Origin: Zea mays
Lineage: Eukaryota; Streptophyta; Magnoliopsida; Poales; Poaceae
DNA: 64,000 bases
Direction: 5' to 3'
NCBI RefSeq assembly: GCF_902167145.1
Contig: NC_050098.1
Span: 34,280,501 to 34,344,500 of the forward strand
The stretch's first letter is position 1, and each line of letters begins with the position of its first letter. The position numbers were made by a program, and so were the translations under genes. The notes below the pieces were generated by a model. The model did no database searches, was not told the DNA's origin, and was given only the letters and a program-made list of their open reading frames with translations. Shown piece by piece: positions 20,691 through 31,829 of the stretch.

Positions 20691-22143
20691 AATATAACCA
20701 CAATGGCCAAGTCAAATTAAAGCCCCTAACTTGGTTTGGTCATTGAGTGACAACTTAGGTGGATTAACATGTGTTTTATGTGAGACACATAGGTGATTAG
20801 TTAGCCTATAGTTACACTAGTGTGAGAAACATAAAGCCATGGTGGAGAGGTGGCTTGAATATCTTGATAGTGCTCAACGAGTGCGATGAAGAATTTCATT
20901 GCATATGAGGCATGGTAATATGTCATGTGGCTAGGGCGAAGAATATCAGTAGACATGGATTGGCTAGATAGACTAGGTTGCGAGAGTGAGGGGCAAGCTA
21001 GAGGCTTAAGGGTTATGGACCATTGAGGCGGTGAAGAATAGTTAGAGAATATGGCTTCGATGGACTAGGGCCACGATAAAGAGTAAGTGAAGTTGTGATC
21101 AATGAACCAACAAGGCCACATTATGACATGGAATAGATCATATCATCTATGAGGTATTAATCCATGGATGACTTATGTTGATTACAAGTGGGTTGATGGA
21201 GGTTATATGCTTATGTGGCATCATTAACGAAGGAGATGAAATGTATTGTGCAATAAAAATGTATATTGTAGGGCACTTCATCTGGTAGCTAAGTCATCAA
21301 TATCATGCTAACAAGTCGGCCTAGGGTGGGGAGAGGAAGACATGTCACCTAAATAAGTTCTGTTGCATCAATGTTTTGGCAGAAAATCTATCATCAGTAC
21401 ATTGGATAGTTCAATAAAATATGAATTTTTGGGGTTCCTAGAATTAAGATAAAGAGATTGAAATTATGGTTCTTATGCAAATCATAAAGGTTGTAGAAAC
21501 AACTTGAAGCTCATAGACCACTTTATAGGTGATAAGTTTGAGATTTGGCTTAGGACAATGATCGGGTTAACCAGAGTTGGCTTGCTTTTACTTTGTTTGA
21601 TTGGAAGGGTGTTGTTTAGATCATTAGGTAGATTTAGGTCCTTATCAGTTGTAGGTCCTTATCAGTTGAGAGTTGAAATTAGAGTGTTTTCATTAGGTTG
21701 AAGAGGTTGTCTATCAAAGGAACATGATTAAAAGGTAAAGGTCTTATGTCGAGATCAATAAAGACTTGTGATCCAAACGCGTTAACGAGGATTAGGAATG
21801 ATTCCAGTCATGGTCCAAGCTAGGTGTTGGTTGGGGTTCAAAGTTTGAGAGGGTTTTTGGGTAGTTTAAGTTGAAACGACCATTGGATCATGACAATCGT
21901 TGCAGTTTCTATGAACATGTTGGGGCATCACATGTCTTGAGTAATATACTTTCTAGAATAAATTAAACATGCGATCCTCAAACTGTTACACCATTCTCAT
22001 CTAGGTTCCTAAACTATGAGATTTTATGTGGGGCCAATTGCCTTTTAGGTGTGATTTTTTTTGGAAACTGTGGGAGAAATATCCTTTGGCCCTCCCAACA
22101 CTGTTGGTGACTTGGAAAACTTAATGATTTTAAGAAGCCTTAT
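20691..22143. other. Unassigned intergenic region
   Basis: About 1.45 kb, moderately AT-rich, with short frames only. I recognise no gene, terminal repeat or RNA here. It could be a decayed retrotransposon, but nothing in it proves that. Confidence 0.5.
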
Positions 22144-22264
22144 GGCGTGTTTGCGAGAAGAGGATTGAGGGGGCTAAAATCCATTTCTATTCAATTTGAA
22201 TAGTAAGGGATTTTAGCCCCCCCTCAATCTCCTCCGATCCACTTGCTCCCAAATTAAACAAGTC
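22144..22264. mobile_element. MITE with long inverted repeat
   Basis: The arms GAGGATTGAGGGGGCTAAAA (from 22160) and its near complement (22209-22234) can fold into a hairpin. The outer ends GGCGTGTTTG and CAAATTAAACAAG are diverged complements. The style is that of grass Tourist or hAT MITEs; the family is not certain. Confidence 0.6.
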
Positions 22265-22560
22265 ATTAGAGTTGTTCTAACTGGTTGGCTGGTTCGCTAA
22301 ATATGGAGAGGATATTTTTTGTTTAAATATATTATTTAATTTGAGTCGGATAAATTGCTAACAATATTTAGATCTGCCTTAAGTGCAGTCTTACTTCAGA
22401 TCGCTAGTATAACAATGTATATAAAACTCACTTGAATCTTATTTGGTTGTTTGGATATTCATGTATTTACCTTAATCAGCATATGTTGGAGTGGTTAACG
22501 TAAAATTTAAATTATGTGAAATACTTTTTTTTCTTGCTAAAAATACTCATTTTTGTTATA

Positions 22561-22720
22561 ATCCTTCCGTCCCAAAATAATATTCGTTTTAGGGTGTTAA
22601 TAGATCCATACAATATTTGATTTATGTGTATTATATATGTGTCTAGATTCATTGACATCTATTTAAATACAGACACAAAATTAAAGTGTTAAAACGACTA
22701 ATATATTGGAACGGATGGAG
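22561..22720. mobile_element. Stowaway-type MITE (Tc1/mariner), 160 bp
   Basis: The ends CCTTCCGTCCCAAAATAA and GGAACGGATGGAG are the familiar Stowaway termini, flanked by TA on both sides (22559-22560 and 22721-22722). A near palindrome joins them. It lies about 285 bp beyond the stop codon of the expansin gene. Confidence 0.85.
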
Positions 22721-23004
22721 TAATTTATAAGTTATTTTTAAACTTTTAGATATATAATTTGTTGTTGTACACCTAAATACATATAAAGCTATAGATATAA
22801 AACAGATTTAAACGAATTACATCTTGAAACTGAGAGTATGACGAAATTCATTAAAAATCGTCATGGAACTTCCTTTAGATGGACGTTAAAAAAATTATAC
22901 ACGTGTTTAATGTAAGGTTTCTCTACGGGACTTATGGGCTGTTAGTTAACACGGCCCATTCAGTTGAATGTGAAGTGATGCGGCCAGGGCCAACTGGGCC
23001 AACT

Positions 23005-23869
23005 CTAGTAGAAGTTGACCGAGGCCTGGTAGGTGCTGCCGAACTGCCAGTTCGCCGGCGCCACGTTATACGCCACAACGACCTTGCCGTCGTCCGTCTG
23101 CACCTTGAACGACAGGGCCTTTCCTGTGAGATAGGCCCCGCTCTGCCAGTTCTCCCCCCAGTTGCGGCTCATGGTGAGCCAGTCCGTGCCGGTTCCCATG
23201 ACCCACGCCGCGGCCACTGCGCCGGCGCCGCCCACGTTGGTAATGGTCACAAGCTCGAAGTAGTCGTGCCCGCTGATGCCGAACCTGATCCCGCCGGACC
23301 GCTGGCACGGGACCCGGCGGTAGTTGACCGGGATGATGCCGGCCTGGTACAGGCCGATGGTCTCCCAGGCCGGCTGTGACATGTCGAAGTGCTGCCGCGG
23401 CGAGTTGCACCACCCGTCCGCGTCGCCGTAGTTGGGCGGGCAGAAGTTGGTGGCCGTGACGGCGACGGAAGGAGACCCCGGCTTGCAGTACTGCGTCCGC
23501 GACGCGTCGCAGGTGACGAGGTAGCACGCGCCGCAGGAGGCGCCGTCGCCGTAGAGCGCCGTGCTCAGTGCCGTCGTCTGCGTCCCGTACCCGGCGCTGT
23601 ACAGGTCGCCGTACCCGCACGACCCGCCTGCGCACGCCACGCGCACGGCGCACGACAAGTACAAGCATCAGTGCATGCGACGAACACGTGGGCCAGAGTT
23701 GGCAAGAAAGTGGTCAGTCGGTGGACGTGTTACCCATGGTGCCGGACGCGTCGCTCCCGCCGTAGAACGTCGCGGTGGCCGGCGTCCAGTACTGCTGCGC
23801 CACTGCGCCGTCGAGCAGAGACAGAGAGGCGCACAAGCTGAGCAGCAAGAGCAGCAGCGCCTTCTCCAT
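23005..23869 (-). CDS. Alpha-expansin (EXPA family), two exons
   Basis: Exon 1 is 23869-23734 and exon 2 is 23627-23005, giving 252 residues, normal for the family. Expansins loosen cell walls at acidic pH without hydrolysis. A hydrophobic signal peptide (about residues 1-24, [12 protein letters not shown] start) is followed by [14 protein letters not shown] and the Cys-rich double-psi barrel domain with the HFD motif (RQHFDM). The C-terminal wall-binding beta-sandwich contains [17 protein letters not shown] and ANWQFG. I chose the start because it gives the signal peptide and joins exon 2 in phase. The frame is intact. Residues around GACYLVTCD differ from the more usual GSCYEL/ GACYEI form, suggesting a divergent grass clade. 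It is the only host gene in the window. Confidence 0.93.
23628..23733 (-). other. Expansin intron, 106 bp, GT-AG
   Basis: The donor is ATGG|GTAACA and the acceptor GTGCGCAG|GC. Splicing completes a Gly codon and restores the GTMGG motif expected in expansins. The position matches an intron site common in the family. Confidence 0.88.
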
Positions 23870-23968
23870 CGTCTCTCACACTAGGACGCTGCCTGCCAAG
23901 CCAGATCACTTGCAGTCTGTTGTGACTGATGCACACTGTCTTCTCTTCCGGCTGTGTAGTAGTTAGTA

Positions 23969-23974
23969 CTTATA
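23969..23974 (-). promoter_or_regulatory. Candidate TATA box of the expansin gene
   Basis: TATAAG on the minus strand lies about 100 bases upstream of the start codon, implying a 5' leader of roughly 70 bases. Confidence 0.55.
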
Positions 23975-23989
23975 AGCTTGCAACTGCGG

Positions 23990-24689
23990 CCGGCGAGCCG
24001 ACGGTTGGACGACGACAGCAGGGGTGATCATGAACGTTGCATGTGGCTTCCCTGATTACAAACGGATCAAATCGTATCATTGCTCAAGGGTCACGATTAT
24101 GCAGTAGTATATAATTAAATACATGCAGATGATGCTGGCTGATTATCCATGAAGACAGCCAATGGATGAGTTAATTCAACCGATAAATCTACGCGATGTG
24201 ACATGATTCTTCAATTCCTCCGCCTGAATTATGGTTTTGTGAGTTGTCCACGGTGACTCATGAAGAGAGAGTTTCATCTCATGTTCTCCAAGGTCACGAG
24301 CTGCCACCCTACACTTGGTAGAACTCTGCTCGCGATCCTATCATTTTCGCGTAGCTCAGGCGAGTTCAGGATATGCTCAGTTCCAGTTGTTTGACCTCAA
24401 TCATTAGCCCCAAATAATATGGTTTTGCTTCGTGAATCGTGAATTAATCCAGGCGCCACTCCATGATGTTCTCCGCATAAGAATATGTTGCGTAGAGTCT
24501 ACTACGTACTCGGGTCGTTGGGTCTTGGCCAATCATAATTAAAATTAAAGAACAGCGATAACAAAACCATGCTCAGATGGTAAATTTATAACAGTAGTTG
24601 TTTTTATTAAAATATAGGAAATTCTGTAATAATATAATGCGGTTTAAATACAAAACCCCCAAGATGATTGGGTCAGTAATAAAGCACAC
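23990..24689. other. Upstream intergenic region of the expansin gene
   Basis: About 700 bp without a gene. No recognisable transposon end is seen. It probably contains the expansin promoter region before CACTA-derived sequence starts. Confidence 0.5.
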
Positions 24690-25362
24690 TTGCCTGAAGC
24701 ACTCGGCAAGCCTAAAAAACACTAGGTAACTCTTTGCCAAGTGTGACACTCGGCAAAGAACTCTTGGTGAACTGTACATCGGCAACGACTTCTTTGTTGA
24801 GTATTTTTTGTCGGGCACTCGACAAAGACTTTGCCGAGTGCCACCTAATTCTCGGTAAATAAAAGTCGTCGTCACGGTGCCAGATGACGATGGAGACTTT
24901 GTTGAGTTCCACCGTGACACTCGGCAAATGCTTCCTCTTTGCCGAGTGTCTTCTGTACCGGCCCTCGGAAAAGAAGCCCCCCGTGGGCCCTTTTGCCAGT
25001 TCCTTTGCCGAGTGTATTAGAAGGCACTCGGCAAAGACTCCATCACTACATATGATATCATGACATGTCGACAAGTTTCATGATTTCATGATTTTGTGTG
25101 TTTTATACAATTTTAAAACAACTAGATGGCAAGTTCACGGTTGTCTCGTAAGCATGGTGCTCGAAAATTTTGTTCTGCTCCTGAAATAGGTCGTAACTTG
25201 TGCTAAATAACATGAATATCATCTTTGCATTCACAATTTTCATTTTTCAAGTGACTTACAATTCAAATCTGAATTATCCGAGGAAATTCAACTAAACGAA
25301 TAAAATCTAATAGTTAGCAAACACTTTTATAATTGTGCTAAAATTGAACATGTAGGTCTATA

Positions 25363-26906
25363 CACTACCGGAATCGCGTTCTTTGCCGAGTGTCTAAGAC
25401 ACTCGGCAAAGGCTATTTTACACTCGGCAAAGCCTTTGCCGAGTGTAACACTCGGCAAAGAACACTCGGCAAAGATTTCATCGGCAAAGGGTTCTTTGCC
25501 GAGTGCTTTTTTCGGACACTCGGCAAAGACTTTGCCGAGTGTCAAAAAGCACTCGGCAAAGAAAAACACTCGGCAAATTAAGAATCGAAAAAATTAAAAA
25601 AAAACAGCAAAACATTTTTAAAATTTTAGGAACAACTCTACAACCCTACCCTATTTACCTTACCCGTTGCCCTATCATTTTTTACTATTATTTTGAATCA
25701 AACTTATATGTTTTGTAAATGGTGAGATTCGAACTCGCAACCTCTCTCTCGCGCATACCCTCCTATACCACTACACTACTACACCAATTATGTTTATATT
25801 ACGTTTCCATTCCCCATATACTATAACAAATCGAGAGTAATTTGATTATTTAAGGCACTAAATGAGTTTATTTGAAAATATGACCAACTATAAAGTTGCA
25901 TAACTTTTTGAGATCTAAAAGTTTTATTTTAATAGTTTCTACATCCGAGACCGTTTATAAAATTTGAATTTTAAATTTAAAAACTTCACACGAAATTTTC
26001 AATGATAAGATGATTCCAAATCAAAAAATTGTCAACTACAAAGTTTCATTATATTTCAAGACCTACAACTTTTATTTTGGTGGTTTTTCCATTCGAGACA
26101 GTTTGAAAAATTCAAATTTCAAAATTCAAACATAGTTTTGCATAACAAGATGATTTCAAACTAAAACATTGTCAACTACAAAGTTTCATAACTCTTCAAT
26201 ACCTACAACTTTCATGTTGGTGGTTTTTCCTTTCGAAGTCGTTTTCAAAATTCAAATTTTAAATTTTTTAAATTCAGACGTAGTTTTCGTTGACAATATG
26301 ACTTCAAATGAAAAAGTTGTCAACTATAAACTTCTATAACTTCTCAAGATCTACAAAGTTTATTTTGGTTGTTTGGTAATTTGTTTATCTCAGATGATGG
26401 TTCTAACAATATGCACAAATTCTATATGTCTCTCTCGTAGTTTCATAAACTATACGAGAGAGATATGGGTTTTATGAACAAATTTATTTTTATTTTGTCA
26501 TATGAAGAAATGTTCAATATATAAATTGTACATCATGATGAGTTATACAAATTTGTAGTTGAAAACTTTTTCATTTGAATTAATTTACTACTTTAAAATG
26601 TGATTCTTAAATTGACTTTGCCTAGTGTTGGAGAAAAAACACTCGGCAAAGAGCTCTTTGCCGAGTGTTGTATTTGTGACACTCGGCAAAGAGCCCTTTG
26701 CCGAGTGTCAAAAAAAGACACTCGGCAAAGAAACTCTTTGTCGAGTGTCAAAAATAAAACACTCGGCAAAGAGCTTCTTCGCCGAGTGTTTTCTTTTACC
26801 GAGGGTTTTTTGTGTGGCACTCGGCAAAGAGCTCTTTGCCGAGTGCCCGAAATAAAACACTCGGCAAAGAATATGGCACTCGGCAAAGAGCCAAATTCCG
26901 GTAGTG
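25363..26906. mobile_element. Inner CACTA element, non-autonomous, 1544 bp
   Basis: It starts CACTACCGGAATCGCG and ends AATTCCGGTAGTG, with a 3-bp duplication ATA (25360-25362 and 26907-26909) as expected for this superfamily. Subterminal TTTGCCGAGTG repeats in both orientations lie at 25380-25580 and 26625-26890. The AT-rich centre repeats a motif like CAACTACAAAGTTTCATAAC several times. No transposase is encoded. Confidence 0.85.
25718..25795 (-). ncRNA. tRNA-like relic inside the inner CACTA
   Basis: On the minus strand a box A-like TAGTGTAGTGG is followed about 40 bases later by a box B-like GAGTTCGAATCTC and then ACCA. It may be a decayed tRNA or tRNA-derived SINE; no full cloverleaf is evident. 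Confidence 0.3.
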
Positions 26907-27302
26907 ATATATTATAGGAACACACCACAAAAAGTTTGGTGGGAAAAAGGAAAAAACATGAAAATATACTTTGCCTAGTGTCAAGAAAGACACTCAGCAA
27001 AATATGGATTTGCGGTGACACTCGACAAAGAAGTTAGTTTACCGAGTGTCAATGCCTGACACTCGGCAAATTTTACGGCCATCAACTATAGACGGCTGCT
27101 AACGGCCCTTTCTTGAGCGTCTCGTTTCTCTGAGAGTTTGACATTTGACAAAGGAGGCTTTGCCGAGTGCCTTTCTGTGCTAAGCGTCTCAGTTTTGGTA
27201 AAGGAGGTTGTTGCCGAGATTTTTATTTCGTTAGAGTGACACTCGACAAAGTATACTTTGCCGAGTGCCTGATAAAATACACTCGGCAAAAAGCCAAATT
27301 CC

Positions 27303-27307
27303 GGTAG
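27303..27307. repeat. Target duplication of TT1, left copy (GGTAG)
   Basis: It is identical to 50616-50620. It forms part of the outer CACTA terminus. Confidence 0.9.
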
Positions 27308-28887
27308 TGTCGGTGTTTCGACCCCGGGGGGTCCCTGGACCGACGAGTAAATTGTCGCTGCGTGTCCCAGCCCAGATGGGTCGGCGCGAGATGGAACACA
27401 AGGGGGAAACAATAAGGGGAACCGCGGCTCGTGTTGTCCTACGCCCAGGGCGGATGCGCTTGCAGTAGGGGGTTACAAGCGTTCGCGAGGGAGAGAGAGA
27501 GAGAGCCTGCTCGCCAGCCCGTCCTCCCGCGCGGCCACCTTTTTCGTACGAGGGCCCTGGACCTTCCTTTTATAGACGTAAGGAGAGGGCCCAGGTGTAC
27601 AATGGGGGGTGTAGCAGTGTGCTAACGTGTCCGGCAGAGAGGAGCCAGAGTCCTATGTACATGTTGACGTGGCTGTCGGAGAGGTGTTGGTGCCATGTTC
27701 ATGTGATGTCGTGGCCGTCGGAGGAGCGCTTAAACCCTGTAGAAGCACAGCTGTCGGGGCTGTCAGGACCTTGCTGACGTCTCCTTGCTTCTGTAGGGAG
27801 CTGAGAACCGCCGTCGTCATGGAGCACGCGAGGTGTCATCATTACTCGTTTTACCGGGGCGAGTCAGATGGGACGCCGGTCTTGTTCCCCGTAGCCTGAG
27901 CTAGCTAGGGGTAGGGTAATGATGTACCCCCCTGCGACGTGGTCGGTCCGAGCCCAAGGTCGGGCGAGGCGGAGGCTCCTCCGAGGTCGAGGCTGAGTCC
28001 GAGCCCTGGGGTCGGGCGAGGCGGAGACCGTCGTTCGAGGTCGAGGTTGAGTCCGAGCCCTCGGGTCGGGCGAGGCGGAGACCGTCGTCCGAGGTCGAGG
28101 TTGAATCCGAGCCCTGGCGTCGGGTGAGGCGGAGTCCGAGCCCTCGGATCGGGCGAGGCAGAGACCGTCTTCAGGGGTCGAGGTTGAGTCCGAGCCCTAG
28201 GGTCGGGAGAGGCGGAGACCGTCGTCCGAGGTCGAGGTTGAGTCCGAGCCCTAGGGTCGGGCGAGGCGGAGTCCATCCTCCGGGGTCGAGGTTGAGTCCG
28301 AGCCCTGGGGTTGGGCGAGGCGGAGTCCGTCCTCCGGGGTCGAGGTTGAGTCCGAGCCCTGGGGTCGGGCGAGGCGGAGCTTCCTATGGCGCCCGAGGCT
28401 GGACTTGGCTGCTGTCAGCCTCACCCTGGCGGGTGGCACAGCAGTCGGAGCAGTGCAGGCGACGCTGTTTTCCTGTCAGGTCAGTCAATGGAGGGGTGAG
28501 GTGACTGTGGTCACTTCGGCCTTGTCGACTGAGGAGCGTGCGTCAGGATAAGGTGTCAGGCGATCCTTGCATTGAATGCTCCTGCGATGCGGTCGGTTGG
28601 CGCGGTGATCTGGCCAAGGTTGCTTCACTGCGAAGTCTGCCCGAGCTGGGCCTCGGGTGAGTCGAAGGTGCGCCCGTTACTTGAGGATGCCCTCGGGCGA
28701 GGCGTGAATCTGCCTTGGTCTATTGTTCCTGCCCGAGGCTGGGCTCGGGCGAGGCGAGATCGTGTCCCTTGATTGGACGGAGCCTTGACCTGAATTGCAC
28801 CCATCAGGCCTTTGCAGCTTTGTGCTGATGGTGGTTACCAGCCGAGTTTAGGAGTCTTGGGGGTACCCCTAATTATGGTCCCCGACA
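27308..28887 (-). repeat. TT1 3' LTR, 1580 bp
   Basis: On the plus strand it runs from TGTCGGTGTTTCG to GGTCCCCGACA. A TATAAAAGG box on the minus strand lies near 27570. The inner part (27960-28380) is a tandem array with a unit of about 54 bp. Confidence 0.93.
27955..28385. repeat. 54-bp tandem array inside the TT1 3' LTR
   Basis: Units contain GAGTCCGAGCCCTGGGGTCG followed by GGCGAGGCGGAG. There are about eight, including one short unit. The matching array in the other LTR (49690-50105) is slightly shorter, which explains most of the LTR length difference. Confidence 0.85.
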
Positions 28888-29619
28888 GTAGCCCCCGAGC
28901 CTCAAAGGGAGTGTTGGTACTCGCTTGGAGGCTTTGCCGCACTTTTTTGCAAGGGGACCGTCCTTTCTCGGTGACACTTCGTTCCGGTGGGTGCGCGCGA
29001 GCACACCCGCCGGGTGTAGCCCCCGAGGCCTCGGAGGAGTGGTTTGACTCCTCCGAGGTCTTAGTGCCTTTCGTGATGCCTCGGCCGGTCTGGTTGTTCC
29101 CTCATGCGATCTGATCGTAGTCCGGGTGCATGGTCAGCTTCCGAGTTCTCGGGCTAGTATGTTGACGCTGTCAACGGTTTGGCCAGATCCGGGTTTGTGA
29201 GAGCAGCCCCGAGCCTCTGCACAGGGTGAGAGGACGGTCAGGGACTGACTCAACTTTTTTCATACGCCCCTTCGTCGCCTTTCCGCAAGGAGGAGGGGGG
29301 AAAACGCCATGTTGCCCTCGGAGGGCGCCGAACATGGTGTCTCCAGTGAGTTGCTAATGGGTGATCCAAGTGGACGCCCATGCCCCGTTCGATAAGGGTC
29401 GGCTAGTGGCCCAGAGGCGCGCTTCAGAAGTACCTGCAGGTGATTTGCCGGACCCGGTCCCGTTTGATAGGGTCAGAGGGCTCGATGCTCCCTCTGATGG
29501 GATTCCGTTACAGAATCGCTCCTGCTGGTCTCGGAAATATCCTAGGATACCTCAGGAGCGTAGCCCGAGCCTCGGCCATGTATCAAACGTACCCAGAGTC
29601 ATCCCTCGCTCTGCGTGTT

Positions 29620-29832
29620 CTGAGGCGGCTGTCGAACCCTTCGGGGGGCCAGCCTACGAACCCCTAATAAGTAGTGGGCGCGGAGCCTGAGTGGCCTGAG
29701 GCGGCTGTCGAACCCTTCCGAGGGGCCAGCCTTCAAACCTCTGACCAGTAGTGGGCGTGGAGCCCGAGTGCTCTGAGGCGGCTGTCGAACCCTTCCGAGG
29801 GGCCAGCCTTCGAACCTCTGATCAGTAGGAGG
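29620..29832. repeat. Threefold ~65-bp tandem repeat in the TT1 3' region
   Basis: Each unit holds GAGGCGGCTGTCGAACCCTT and a GGGCCAGCC segment. A homologous threefold array, on the other strand, is present in TT2 at about 62185-62400. Confidence 0.8.
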
Positions 29833-30724
29833 GCTCGGGGCCCGCTTCCTTCGCAGAGAAGGATCCCTTTCGGAGTGTCCCCTTTCCCGGTCCCTGTAGC
29901 AAGAGAGAGAAAGGGGAAGAGGAAAAGGATACGAAATTGAACGACGTGGCGCACCTTTTTTTGACGCGGTCATTATGGCGGAGGTGAAGCGTCGCCCGCT
30001 TCGCCTGCCAAAGGTGTCGTCTGCCCTGCCGCGGAGTTAATGCGACAGGACGAGTGGTTCGCGGGGCAGCCATTGTGCATGCACGAGCCATTCGAGGAAC
30101 GAAACACGGGCGCGTCGTCTTCACGCCGTGGGAGAGGGCTCTCCTGCTGCTCCAGGAGGGGACGTGAGCCTGCAGACGATTTGACCGCCGCTTCCGCTCG
30201 CCTGCTGCCGCCATTACTGTCGGCCCACTTCTGGCCATATCGACCGTCACGCCTTCTCCCGCGGCTGACTGACCCATGACCGGCGTGTTTGGCTGGCACT
30301 GTTGGTCCATGCGCAGGGTTGCCTCGAATCGCGGCACCGGTTCTGCAGTCGAGAAGGCGCGGCGCTGGCGCAAGTGGCGGTGCAGTTTTTCGCACGTAGT
30401 AACCGGCGCGCCGGTTACATGACGTGTGGGCCTGGGACTCCATGCTGGACGCGTCGAAGTCGAAAGGGTGCATCCCCGTGGTGCGGTTGCATGCTGCCTG
30501 CATGGCGGTCCTCCTTTTCACCCGCTGGTTTATGCGAAGACGGAGGAGTGCTTGTAACTGCTGGGTGGTTACACGCTCCGCGCGTGGCGGTTTGGCTTCT
30601 TCTGTCCTGGGCCAGCTTGCATGTCATGTGGGACCCAGCCCCTATGTCGTAGGGGGAGGACCTTTGAGCGCGTTGGTGAAGACTTAGCCCGCGACGCCTG
30701 AGGACGCGAGTGGGGTGAGTTGCC

Positions 30725-31115
30725 TTTAAAAAGGGAATGGCTCCCTGGGTGGCAGTCACGCCTTCGCACTCTCTTCATGCATCGCGCCCTTCCACCTTCC
30801 GAGCCCCCAGATGGGGTGCCCCAGCGTCGCCTTGCTCTTGCTGTCGTTGGAGGAGCGCAACTTCGCGGAAGTTGGCACCTTTCAGCCATCGCTCGGCTTC
30901 AAGGATTTTCATCATGCAGCCCGGCTGCATTCCCTCACCAATGGGCAGTTTGGTGGGGAGAAGCGAGCCGGGCTGCGACCTCCGCCCCGCCCTCAGCTTC
31001 AAGGATTTTCGTCATCCGGACTGAGGTGGAGGAGTGCACCGAGTGGGGGTTGCCTCCGCGTGGGTCGGTAACCCTTTTCTTCCCCCAGCGTTTGGGGGAG
31101 AAAGGCATCCTCTAG
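30725..31115 (+). CDS. Possible antisense ORF of TT1 with its own TATA box
   Basis: TTTAAAAAGG at 30725 is followed 49-52 bases later by ATG 30777, opening a frame of 112 residues to 31115, antisense to the element. TT2 has the same arrangement at 61316-60794. Both predicted products start MHR and share PPDG, GSW.LSA and RLQ.FSS segments, then diverge. A second frame (SLEERN..FQPS.GFKDFH) is also similar between the two, so the true coding frame or an intron is not settled. The function is unknown. Confidence 0.3.
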
Positions 31116-31829
31116 CCCTGCGGAGGCTTCCTCCAGCCATGCGGGGGAAGGCGAACTGCTGCTTCTTGGACAGGGTGCAGCGTTTCGTCCTTCGTTCGGG
31201 CGGCGGTCGCGCCGCGTACGGGCTGGCCACGTCCAGGTCTTCCTCGCGCCGACAGCCATGCCAGAGGGTTGCCCAGCATGTCGTACGCCACGAGGGCGGT
31301 GCTCGTGTTTTGGGGCGGCCTCGGCGAGGGCGGGAGTGAGGACCTACCGGTGCGCTTTGGGGCGGGCGGCGCTTGCTGGTGCGGTGTTGGCGGACAGGTG
31401 GACGCCGCCGTCGGTGCTGCGGTGGCAGCAGCCGGAGAAGGTTTCTCCGCCGACGAGACCGCCAACACTGCCCGCACCCCTGGACCTCCGTCTCCCTGGC
31501 TTGAATGGCTGGTTCAAGTCCTTTGTGGGTGAGGGCTTTTCCGCCGCAGCGTTTTCCCTAAAGCCGTTGCTGCAGCTGTCTTGTCGCCCGGGACGGAGGT
31601 CGTTGTCGCTGCTGTCAGAGCGGTTGCCGGTAAGCCGCTTGGAGTTCGTCGTCCCGTGGGCCCTCCGATGTGGGGGGTTGTTCGTACCCGCGGGAACGGA
31701 ACCGGAGTCCCGTCTGTAATGGCATCTTGAGTGCCGGTGTATGTTCATTGCGGCTGTCGGGGCCTGAACATCTGTGTATTTGGGCATAAAGCCGTGTTTC
31801 TTCCTCATTTCGAGCACCAGGTCTCGCCT

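Larger units (their letters stand above)
24690..27307. mobile_element. Outer CACTA element fragment
   Basis: Dense short inverted repeats of the type CACTCGGCAAAG and CTTTGCCGAGTG occupy 24700-25050 and 26990-27300; these are typical subterminal repeats of grass CACTA elements. The right end reads GCCAAATTCCGGTAG and is completed by TG at 50621-50622, on the far side of TT1. No left terminus is found, so that end is lost or undefined. No transposase frame is present. Confidence 0.75.

Noticed and set aside
23066..23668. 200-residue Arg-rich frame overlapping the expansin
   Set aside because: It is another frame of the same GC-rich exon; the expansin frame has all family motifs.
25380..25580. 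Regularly spaced palindromic 12-mers that could suggest a CRISPR array
   Set aside because: They are CACTA subterminal repeats in both orientations with irregular spacers, in plant DNA, with no cas genes.
27905..28504. Repetitive open frames on both strands of the TT1 LTR (PRARTQPRP-like and GRGGDRRPRSRLSPSP-like)
   Set aside because: They are products of a 54-bp GC-rich tandem array that is open in several frames; it is LTR DNA, not a protein gene.
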